Part shown: piece by piece, positions 1-4,993 of the stretch
Position numbering within the stretch: position 1 is the first letter of the stretch
How the letters are laid out: each line of letters starts with the position of its first letter
Origin: Fusobacteriota bacterium
Lineage (GTDB): Bacteria; Fusobacteriota; Fusobacteriia; JAPLKR01
Length of the DNA: 5,674 nucleotides
Assembly (NCBI GenBank): GCA_026387965.1
Contig: JAPLKR010000004.1
Location: 1-5,674, forward strand
Direction: 5' to 3'
Made by a program: the position numbers and the translations under genes
The notes under the pieces: generated by a model
What the model saw: the letters and a program-made list of their open reading frames with translations, nothing else
What the model was told of the DNA's origin: nothing
The model's database searches: none

Positions 1-2
1 CG

Positions 3-314
3 GTTTTATTAATGTTATTTTTATCAAGAAGCAGAGAGTATATGGCAGATTCAGGGGCTGTTGAGTTAATGAGAGACAATACACCAATGGCTCGAGCGCT
101 TTTGAAGATTTCTAAAGATCATGAGGCTCATCAAGCGTCATATTCGAGAGCTTACCAAAATGTACCTGGCGAGTATATTAGGCATCAAGCTTATATTTTT
201 GATCCCCTTCAAGCTGGAATAAGTTCAGGAAATTCTGTAGGAGAAATTTTTTCAACACACCCCAGTATTGAAAATCGCCTAAGAAAACTTGGATATGAGG
301 TGAAGAGTGATTAA
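3..314 (+). CDS. M48 family (HtpX-like) zinc metalloprotease, C-terminal part only
   Basis: This is the last 103 codons of a gene that begins before the window; the frame stays open to the left edge, so the ATG at 12 is internal and not the start. The fragment opens with SRSREYMADSGAVEL, the conserved segment of HtpX/M48 membrane proteases in which the Glu of REY is the third zinc ligand. The HEXXH helix and the N-terminal membrane segments lie outside. The end, FSTHPSIENRLRKLGY, is the usual C-terminal signature of M48B proteases. Such enzymes degrade damaged membrane proteins from the cytoplasmic face. The segment reading AYIFDPLQAGISSGNS before the FSTHP motif is longer than I expect for typical Bacillota HtpX and recalls proteobacterial M48 proteins; that is memory, not a search. 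The stop overlaps the start of the next gene. Family assignment is firm, htpX orthology is not. Confidence 0.9.
   Translation, partial: VLLMLFLSRSREYMADSGAVELMRDNTPMARALLKISKDHEAHQASYSRAYQNVPGEYIRHQAYIFDPLQAGISSGNSVGEIFSTHPSIENRLRKLGYEVKSD
297..303 (+). promoter_or_regulatory. Ribosome binding site inside the end of the M48 gene, supporting the GTG start at 307
   Basis: The stretch GAGGTGA lies within the last codons of the protease gene, with its AGGTG core about 4 bases before GTG at 307. It matches the anti-Shine-Dalgarno sequence well. It favours the GTG over the in-frame ATG at 364, which would cut into the first membrane segment. Confidence 0.6.
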
Positions 315-894
315 AAGCCTGAAAGGGTATTTAATTCTTTATTGTGTAACAGCTGTTATCTCAATGATACTTTTTACGGTTGCACTGTGCCAGGGCATTG
401 CAATATTTGTTGATACATACTATTTTTCATCGAACAATTTAAGTATTGTGGGCCAAAACTCAGTTAAGGTTCAAGGAATAGTTATGGCGCTGACGCTGTT
501 TATTATAGCTTTAGTCATATTTATACTTTCAATAATATTTTCAATGATACTCTTATATTATTTTTGGGAAAGTATTAAGGACGGAAGTAGTACAAGAATT
601 TCGCCTGGAAAGGCTGTTGGTTTTATGTTTATTCCCTTTTTTAATCTTTACTGGTCATTTCAGGCATACGTAGGACTTTCGGCTGATATGAAGTCCTATC
701 TTGAAGAGAATAAAATTAGCGCAAGAGCTCCCTCTAACTTGGTCGGAGGTGGGATTGTCATTCTCAGTGTTTTTCTTGTATTTTCTGCCAAAGGGGTGAT
801 CATACTCTTGTGGATTTCAATTATATTAAATATGTTATTTTTGTTTCAAGGATATAGTGCAGTTAAAGCAATTTACGAAGCGGAAGATCGCTAA
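307..894 (+). CDS. Integral membrane protein of unknown function in an M48 protease/LemA operon (DUF4328-like motif)
   Basis: The product has 195 residues and is strongly hydrophobic. Likely membrane segments are at about residues 7-33, 55-86, 101-123, 144-162 and 164-183. Between the second and fourth is a charged loop and the motif PGKAVGFMFIPFFNLYWSFQ (residues 100-119). I recall close versions of this motif in uncharacterised membrane proteins of several phyla, and it resembles the core of DUF4328; the link is by memory and is tentative. The GTG start overlaps the protease stop by 8 bases, so translation is probably coupled to the protease. The lemA gene follows after 14 bases. The position between an M48 protease and LemA suggests a role in the same membrane complex or stress response, which is inference. 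No catalytic residues or binding motifs are evident. That it is a real gene is secure; its function is unknown. Confidence 0.85.
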   Translation: MIKSLKGYLILYCVTAVISMILFTVALCQGIAIFVDTYYFSSNNLSIVGQNSVKVQGIVMALTLFIIALVIFILSIIFSMILLYYFWESIKDGSSTRISPGKAVGFMFIPFFNLYWSFQAYVGLSADMKSYLEENKISARAPSNLVGGGIVILSVFLVFSAKGVIILLWISIILNMLFLFQGYSAVKAIYEAEDR

Positions 895-898
895 AAAC

Positions 899-905
899 GG
901 AGGAT
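899..905 (+). promoter_or_regulatory. Ribosome binding site of lemA
   Basis: GGAGGAT ends three bases before the ATG at 909, with the GGAGG core 5 bases from it. It lies in the 14-base gap after the membrane protein gene and fixes the LemA start. Confidence 0.7.
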
Positions 906-908
906 AAA

Positions 909-1481
909 ATGACTAAATGGATAATTATTATCATAGTTATTGTGATTATAGTGTTTGTGATTGCAACCTATAATACTTTAATAAGAATGATTGAGACGAT
1001 TAAGAACAATGAAAAGCAAATTGATATTCAGTTAGATAGAAGGTACAAAGTATTTGAAAATTTAATTTCAGTTGTAAAAAAATATATGGATTATGAGCAA
1101 TCTACATTGAAAGATGTAGTTAAGCTAAGAAATCAGGCTCAATCAGCACAAGCAAGTGGTGATAGTGAGACTCGTATGGAAGCCGAAAATCAAATTTCCA
1201 AACTACTTGGTGGGATTAACCTAGTATTTGAACAGTATCCTGATCTAAAAGCCAATCAAAATGCGTTACAACTTCAAGAAGAAATAGTAAGTACTGAAAA
1301 TAAACTTGCCTTTGCAAAACAAGCTTTTAATGATTCTGTTCAATCGTATACCCAAACTAAAAAGAGTTTTTTTCAACAAATTGTAGTGGGGATTTTCAAA
1401 AGTTTAAATCAAAACTTCAGTTATTGGAGTTTAGATGTTGAAGATAAGAAAGCTAAGGAAGCCTATCAAGTGAAATTTTAG
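909..1481 (+). CDS. lemA: LemA family protein
   Basis: The product has 190 residues, the usual length for LemA proteins. Residues 4-19 form one N-terminal membrane segment made almost entirely of Ile and Val. A long helical domain follows and carries the family signature: YNTLI (21-25), QIDIQLDRRYKVFENLISVVKKY (37-59) matching the canonical IDxQLxRRxxLxxNLxxxVKxY, then E63 and the helix with R74. The second half has the usual LEM-type ending, with a glutamine- and glutamate-rich helix around 117-131, an aromatic FF pair at 154-155 and an N/F/Y-rich segment at 167-173. LemA proteins are anchored by the N-terminal helix with the helical domain outside; their biochemical role is poorly defined. 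They are often encoded beside HtpX-type proteases, as here. It is the last gene of the operon and a terminator starts within its stop codon. Confidence 0.93.
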   Translation: MTKWIIIIIVIVIIVFVIATYNTLIRMIETIKNNEKQIDIQLDRRYKVFENLISVVKKYMDYEQSTLKDVVKLRNQAQSAQASGDSETRMEAENQISKLLGGINLVFEQYPDLKANQNALQLQEEIVSTENKLAFAKQAFNDSVQSYTQTKKSFFQQIVVGIFKSLNQNFSYWSLDVEDKKAKEAYQVKF

Positions 1482-1504
1482 TAGTCCGAAAGGGCTACTT
1501 TTTT
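1480..1504 (+). terminator. Intrinsic terminator of the protease/membrane protein/lemA operon
   Basis: An 8-bp stem pairs AGTAGTCC (1480-1487) with GGGCTACT (1492-1499), with one G-U pair and a GAAA tetraloop. It is followed directly by a run of six T (1499-1504). The left arm uses the last two bases of the lemA TAG stop, so there is no untranslated spacer. Confidence 0.88.
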
Positions 1505-1719
1505 CACATAACTTAAAGTATGTAAGTGACGTATTGAACGTGAAAATCGATAATAATAGAGGAAAGAAAAGTTGTGCATATGCTTAACGCTCCTCGACTG
1601 TTTTTTTAAAGTGGGGTGAAAATTCTTAGTTTAGATGAGGAAATAATAACTGCGTGTTCTATGAATCCACAGTGGAGTAAGAGGCTTAGAAGTCAAAACA
1701 GTGATAATCAAATTAAAAG
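1505..1719. other. Gap between convergent operons, no convincing gene
   Basis: No gene with a plausible start and ribosome binding site is present. A 47-codon frame runs on the + strand from GTG at 1616 to a TAA at 1757-1759 and encodes a polar, basic peptide. It has no good Shine-Dalgarno sequence and its last dozen codons are the kup terminator hairpin, so it is more likely chance or a gene remnant. A GCATATGC palindrome at 1576-1583 is flanked by GAGGA (1559-1563) and TCCTC (1591-1595), with a run of seven T at 1601-1607. It does not form a canonical terminator because of the gap between stem and T run. I see no clear promoter. Confidence 0.6.
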
Positions 1720-1752
1720 AAAACCTCGCACTTTTTTGTGCGAGGTTTTTAC
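1716..1752 (-). terminator. Intrinsic terminator of kup, probably bidirectional
   Basis: A perfect 12-bp stem pairs 1720-1731 (core CCTCGCAC) with 1738-1749 (core GTGCGAGG) around a six-base loop. The A-rich left flank gives T runs on the - strand and the T-rich right flank gives a T run on the + strand, so it can end kup transcripts and also stop any read-through from the lemA side. The stem shares one base with the kup TAA stop at 1749-1751. Confidence 0.9.
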
Positions 1753-3551
1753 ATTTTAACTCGAGTAATGATACCATGGAGCTTAGAAGGTTTAATTCGA
1801 TAAAACTCAACATAAGAAGGGGTAAGTTTTTTGATTAAAGAGTAGAGTTTCCAGATAAAACTTCTACTTTGAATGTGCTCTATTCCATAAAATATTACAG
1901 TGGGTTTTAAATTATTTTTTAACATAAGTGAATTTACATTTGGCTGAATTTTATAGCCATGTTCAATTACAAATCTTTGAAAACCTGGAGCTACTGGTGG
2001 CTCAAAGTAGCAGTTTGTACCAAAAGGCTCTTCAGTAATAATTATGGATAAAATTACATTTTTCTCGTAAATAATATTGTTACTATAAAATAGCCTATTA
2101 ATAAAAGGTGGTAAAAATCGAATATCACGAGTTAAAAATAAGGCGGTTCCAGGAATAACCGGTTGAGTACTATAATAGTGGTTATAACGTTCTAGAAAAT
2201 TCTCTAATCTTACAGATTTGAGTTTTCCATAGAGTCTACGTTGACCAAAAGTGTAAACTAACGTTATAATGAGTGGAACAATTCCAATTAAAATTGACCA
2301 ATAAGCACCTTGAGTGATTTTTGTCATGGTAGCAATAAAGAACAGTACATATACCAATGTTACAATGACAGAAAAAATAAATTTCATACGTTTTCTTTTT
2401 AAGAATAAATACCATGTAGCTAAAATCCCCGTAATTACCATGGTTCCAAGGACTGCAAATCCATATGCGGCAGCTAGTTTATCTGAAGTTTTAAAAAGAA
2501 CCATAAGTAGAATAATTAAAAAGAGTAGGAGCCAGTTAACGGAATCAATATAGATTTGAGATTTTAATTCATTTGAAGTATATTTGACTCGAAGAAGAGG
2601 AAATATACGTGTATTAATACCTTGATATATTATGGCAAAGAGGCCACTAATGATCGATTGTGATGCAATAACAGTTGCAATAATGCAAATAATTAAAAAT
2701 GGTACATAGAGAAGTTGCGACTCTTTATAAATCATGGAGTACAAAATATTTTGATTATTGTGAGTTGAGAGCAAGAATGCGCCTTGACCACAGTAGTTTA
2801 ATACTAAAGCAATACATACAAAAAACCATGCTTGAGTAATAGGCTTCTTACCAATATGGCCCATATCTGCATAAAGTGCTTCCCCACCTGTAGCACAGAG
2901 AATAACTTCAGCAAGTGAAAGAAAACCAACGATCTTATTATGCCAAAGAAAGGTGAGTGCATAGTACGGATTAATTGCATATAAAATATGTGGGAAGTAA
3001 AAAATCCCGATAAGACCAGATATAGCGATGGCCAGAAACCAAATCACCATAAGAGGACCAAATAATTTTGCAATAGCATCAACGCCTTTTCTTTGAAATG
3101 AAAATAAGAAGATACAAATAATGATAGCGATGATAATGATGACCCAATTTTGAATATTTTGAAACCCAGGAATCAAATTAATTCCTTCAGTAGCACTTAG
3201 AATTGACATGGCAGGTGTAATAACACCGTCCCCAATTAAACATGAGAGGCCAAGCATTGAAAGAATAAGCACAACAAGAGCACTTTTTCCCCTTTTAAGA
3301 TACGGGCGTAAAATCTCAGCGAGAACTACAGTTCCTCCTTCACCATTTTTATTAATTCCCATTGCAAGCCAAACATGACCAATAGTTACAATAATCATAA
3401 GCGTCCAGAAGATAAGAGAAATAATTCCAAAAACATTTTCTTTTGTGATTGGAATAAATATAAAGATGACGGTTAACGTATAAATAGGACTTGTACCTAA
3501 GTCACCAAAAACAATTCCTAATGCTTTAATAACTTTTTTCACTGAATGCAT
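1749..3551 (-). CDS. kup: Kup (KUP/HAK/KT) family potassium uptake transporter
   Basis: The product has 600 residues, close to the 622 of E. coli Kup. It should import K+ across the cytoplasmic membrane, in this family generally by symport with protons. About twelve membrane helices fill residues 8-435 and a cytoplasmic domain follows. Family landmarks are in order: GDLGTSPIYT (16-25), NGEGG (69-73), GDGVITPAMS (107-116), TGGEALYADMGH (221-232) with the key acidic residues, NYCGQGA (252-258), AAYGFAV (361-367) and the start of the cytoplasmic domain PGTALFLTRD (467-476). The tail KLTPSYVEFYRIKPSKLHG and final TRVKM resemble the lactic acid bacterial form of Kup as I remember it. A GGAGG site 4 bases before the ATG supports the start. 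It has its own promoter and terminator, hence is probably monocistronic. No riboswitch fits in its very short leader. Confidence 0.96.
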   Translation of the reverse strand: MHSVKKVIKALGIVFGDLGTSPIYTLTVIFIFIPITKENVFGIISLIFWTLMIIVTIGHVWLAMGINKNGEGGTVVLAEILRPYLKRGKSALVVLILSMLGLSCLIGDGVITPAMSILSATEGINLIPGFQNIQNWVIIIIAIIICIFLFSFQRKGVDAIAKLFGPLMVIWFLAIAISGLIGIFYFPHILYAINPYYALTFLWHNKIVGFLSLAEVILCATGGEALYADMGHIGKKPITQAWFFVCIALVLNYCGQGAFLLSTHNNQNILYSMIYKESQLLYVPFLIICIIATVIASQSIISGLFAIIYQGINTRIFPLLRVKYTSNELKSQIYIDSVNWLLLFLIILLMVLFKTSDKLAAAYGFAVLGTMVITGILATWYLFLKRKRMKFIFSVIVTLVYVLFFIATMTKITQGAYWSILIGIVPLIITLVYTFGQRRLYGKLKSVRLENFLERYNHYYSTQPVIPGTALFLTRDIRFLPPFINRLFYSNNIIYEKNVILSIIITEEPFGTNCYFEPPVAPGFQRFVIEHGYKIQPNVNSLMLKNNLKPTVIFYGIEHIQSRSFIWKLYSLIKKLTPSYVEFYRIKPSKLHGIITRVKM

Positions 3552-3555
3552 TTTT

Positions 3556-3560
3556 CCTCC
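3556..3560 (-). promoter_or_regulatory. Ribosome binding site of kup
   Basis: On the - strand this reads GGAGG within AGGAGGA, 4 bases before the ATG at 3551. It is a strong site and excludes later starts, which would remove the first conserved helix. Confidence 0.75.
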
Positions 3561-3573
3561 TGATAATTATATT

Positions 3574-3582
3574 ATTATAACA
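3574..3582 (-). promoter_or_regulatory. Extended -10 promoter of kup
   Basis: On the - strand the sequence is TGTTATAAT, a perfect extended -10 element (TGn plus consensus TATAAT). No good -35 sits at the usual spacing; a TTGTAT is 20 bases upstream. The predicted transcript start is near 3567, leaving a leader of about 15 bases that contains little besides the ribosome binding site. It lies downstream of the terminator of the preceding operon, consistent with independent transcription. Confidence 0.65.
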
Positions 3583-3626
3583 TTTAATAGGAATTTTTAA
3601 TACAAAGTATAGTAAAAAAATAATAT

Positions 3627-3669
3627 AAAAACGCCACCTTTATGAGACTTTCATCTAAAAAGTGACGCT
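3627..3669 (-). terminator. Intrinsic terminator of the VTT-protein operon
   Basis: On the - strand a 12-base arm (3669-3658, starting AGCGTCAC) pairs with 3641-3630 (ending GTGGCGTT) through nine Watson-Crick and three G-U pairs. Five T residues follow (3631-3627), and another A/T-rich tract lies further on. The inner loop can add a short ATGA/TCAT helix. On the + strand the three G-U pairs become A-C mismatches, so the element is directional. It begins about 10 bases after the stop of the gene it serves. Confidence 0.82.
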
Positions 3670-3679
3670 AAATAAAGAC

Positions 3680-4381
3680 TTATTTCTTTTTCTTTTTACT
3701 TCCAATTTTTTTATATATAATAGGAAGTATGGCGAAAATGAGTAGTAGTAGTAACGGGATAAAGATAGCAGGAGACATAAAATCTTTTATATCTATTGAG
3801 TCTGATTTTGCTATTTTCCCCAGATGCGCGCCTATACAAACCCAAATAATTGTTCCTGGTAATATTCCTATAAGAGTTGAAGTGAAAAATATTCTAATTG
3901 GAATATTCAAAACTGCTGCTAGAACAGTTGTGACTTCGAAAGGAAGGATGGGAATAAATCGCAAAATGATCAGATAGAGTAGGGCATTATCTTCAATATC
4001 GTGTGTAATATTTGGCATTTTACCAGCAAATTTTTTCTCAGCCCATTCACCAAATACGAGCTTAATAGCTAAATATAGTAAAGTCGCACCAACAGTTGCA
4101 CAAACTGTTGCGAGTAGACTTCCAAACCACGCACCGAAAAGAAAGCCCGCTAAAAGATTAAAAATAACTAAAACAGGTAGACCACATGCAATTGTAACAA
4201 TACAGAGAAAACAATAGAGAAAAATTGCTTGAAATAGATGTGCGTGTGAAAAATTCAATATTTTGTCTCTGTGGGTTGCAATATATTTAATACTGAGATA
4301 ATCCAATACATGTTCATGTAACATAAAAATAATTACAATGATAATTAAGACTATAGGAATAAATTTTAGATATTTTTTCAT
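3680..4381 (-). CDS. TVP38/TMEM64 family membrane protein (VTT domain)
   Basis: The product has 233 residues, the usual size. A membrane helix at about 7-23 is followed by the VTT (DedA-like, formerly SNARE-associated) domain at about 55-188. Its landmarks are GLPVLVIF and AGFLFGAWFG (67-87), LRFIPILPFE (140-149) and IGILPGTIIWVCIGAHLG (171-188), with a last helix at about 203-223. The Arg before the IPILPF motif and the Pro/Gly pairs are typical of the superfamily, which includes DedA proteins and lipid scramblase-like eukaryotic relatives. Bacterial members are thought to help move lipids or maintain the membrane, but the substrate here cannot be read from sequence. The protein ends in five consecutive lysines, consistent with a cytoplasmic C-terminus. 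AAGGAG 5 bases upstream supports the start. Its ATG overlaps the stop of the preceding ORF as ATGA, which implies coupled translation. Confidence 0.92.
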   Translation of the reverse strand: MKKYLKFIPIVLIIIVIIFMLHEHVLDYLSIKYIATHRDKILNFSHAHLFQAIFLYCFLCIVTIACGLPVLVIFNLLAGFLFGAWFGSLLATVCATVGATLLYLAIKLVFGEWAEKKFAGKMPNITHDIEDNALLYLIILRFIPILPFEVTTVLAAVLNIPIRIFFTSTLIGILPGTIIWVCIGAHLGKIAKSDSIDIKDFMSPAIFIPLLLLLIFAILPIIYKKIGSKKKKK

Positions 4382-4632
4382 AATTTCTCCTTAAAAATTA
4401 CTTTAGGCCATTTTTTAATTTCTTCAATAAAAGAGTTACACGTTCCAAAGAGTTGAAATGAGAAACAGTTCTGATAAATATCCACAACATGTAAACTATA
4501 AAATAAAATAATTTGATTTTCATAAGCTAGTGACACTTCACCTAACGAATTTAAATGAATATTACATGTCAACTCTGGCGATAAAGCTATATTCATTTTA
4601 GATATACATTGACAGAGATAAAAAAACATCAT
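4378..4632 (-). CDS. Hypothetical 84-residue Cys-containing protein coupled to the VTT gene
   Basis: I do not recognise this product. It has 84 residues with five Cys (7, 9, 23, 56, 65), a middle part rich in alternating hydrophobic residues that suggests beta strands (about 13-62), and a lysine-rich helical end (69-83). There is no signal peptide or convincing membrane helix; the start MMFFYLCQC is hydrophobic but short. Three features support a real gene: GAGGTGAT at 4639-4646 is an excellent ribosome binding site 6-7 bases before the ATG, the TGA stop overlaps the VTT gene ATG by the classic ATGA arrangement, and no other gene explains the stretch. Translation could also begin at the second Met (4629). 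Co-translation suggests a role with the VTT membrane protein, perhaps regulatory or lipid-related, but that is a guess. Confidence 0.68.
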   Translation of the reverse strand: MMFFYLCQCISKMNIALSPELTCNIHLNSLGEVSLAYENQIILFYSLHVVDIYQNCFSFQLFGTCNSFIEEIKKWPKVIFKEKL

Positions 4633-4638
4633 AATATC

Positions 4639-4646
4639 ATCACCTC
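4639..4646 (-). promoter_or_regulatory. Ribosome binding site of the 84-residue ORF
   Basis: On the - strand it reads GAGGTGAT, matching eight consecutive bases of the anti-Shine-Dalgarno complement, 6 bases before the ATG at 4632. It is the main reason to accept this small ORF as translated. Confidence 0.65.
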
Positions 4647-4661
4647 ATCATATATTAGTTT

Positions 4662-4667
4662 ATCATA
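4662..4667 (-). promoter_or_regulatory. Possible -10 element of the two-gene VTT operon
   Basis: On the - strand TATGAT matches five of six bases of the -10 consensus and would start transcription near 4655, giving a leader of about 22 bases that holds the ribosome binding site. No recognisable -35 stands at 16-18 bases upstream, so this is tentative. An imperfect inverted repeat (TTTTCACAAAAT at 4669-4680, complement at 4698-4712 with a three-base bulge) lies just upstream and could be an operator or chance in AT-rich DNA. Confidence 0.35.
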
Positions 4668-4766
4668 GTTTTCACAAAATGCATACTAGAAGATTTAATT
4701 TTGCTATGAAAAAATAAAAATTAGTGTAGAGTCGAAGTAATAGAAGTTAATTTAAATAATATAATG

Positions 4767-4775
4767 TGATATAAT
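4767..4775 (+). promoter_or_regulatory. Extended -10 promoter, likely for the gene at 4994
   Basis: TGATATAAT is a perfect TGn-TATAAT extended -10. A second TATAAT lies at 4760-4765. A weak TTAATT sits at the -35 position (4747-4752, 17-base spacing). The predicted start near 4782 would give a leader of about 210 bases before the ATG at 4994, long enough for regulation by RNA structure. Confidence 0.5.
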
Positions 4776-4980
4776 TTAACTATATAAATTTGTAAAAAGA
4801 AAAAAGCAATTATTTAAAAATTAAAATGGGATACAAGGATGTAATGAAAAATACCGCCATTTATTGAGAATAAAAAGCTGAAAAAGTGCAAATGATTCAT
4901 AAAATAATATGTAGTAATTTAATAAATTTCATAGATTTCCTGAAATTATTTTAAAATCTGTGAAATTCATTTTAAATAAA
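4776..4980 (+). other. Long AT-rich 5' leader without a convincing gene
   Basis: This leader between the likely promoter and the last gene contains only tiny open frames: 13 codons from ATG 4826 and 20 codons from ATG 4892, neither with a usable ribosome binding site in front. I do not recognise a known riboswitch or T-box. The notable content is the repeat/hairpin element at its 3' end, listed separately. Confidence 0.5.
4925..4977 (+). repeat. Overlapping inverted and direct repeats just upstream of the last gene
   Basis: A 14-bp inverted repeat pairs 4925-4938 (AATTTCATAGATTT) with 4954-4967 (AAATCTGTGAAATT), with one G-U pair and a 15-base loop. The same DNA holds an imperfect direct repeat with a 20-base period: TGAAATTATTTTAAA at 4941-4955 and TGAAATTCATTTTAAA at 4961-4976. 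Hence AATTTC at 4925-4930 can pair with GAAATT at either 4942-4947 or 4962-4967, giving mutually exclusive hairpins. No T run follows, so it is not a simple terminator. It ends only a few bases before the ribosome binding site. Confidence 0.6.
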
Positions 4981-4982
4981 AA

Positions 4983-4987
4983 AGGAG
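4983..4987 (+). promoter_or_regulatory. Ribosome binding site of the last gene
   Basis: AGGAG is 6 bases before ATG 4994. An out-of-frame ATG at 4990 is only 2 bases away and runs into a TGA after eight codons, so 4994 is the right start. Confidence 0.7.
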
Positions 4988-4993
4988 AAATGA

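Noticed and set aside
1559-1607. GAGGA/TCCTC arms followed by a T run considered as a second terminator
   Set aside because: The arms are only 5 bp with an asymmetric interior, and five bases separate the stem from the T run.
1631-1813. 60-codon open frame on the - strand across the kup terminator
   Set aside because: It starts inside the kup coding region in another frame, runs through the kup terminator hairpin and has no ribosome binding site.
2314-2553. 79-codon open frame on the + strand inside kup
   Set aside because: It is antisense to conserved Kup coding sequence and lacks a start signal.
3729-3977. 82-codon open frame on the + strand inside the VTT gene
   Set aside because: It is antisense to the conserved VTT domain and has no ribosome binding site.
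4826-4867. 13-codon frame (with an internal ATG at 4844 preceded by AAGGA) considered as a leader peptide
   Set aside because: The first ATG has no ribosome binding site, the second gives only seven residues, and no attenuator hairpin follows directly.
4892-4954. 20-codon frame encoding a hydrophobic peptide in the leader of the last gene, considered as a signal peptide or small toxin
   Set aside because: There is no Shine-Dalgarno sequence before its ATG, and AT-rich DNA gives such Ile/Phe/Leu-rich frames by chance.
4776-4980. Known riboswitch or T-box in the long leader
   Set aside because: No T-box sequence, no recognisable aptamer core and no terminator with T run are present.
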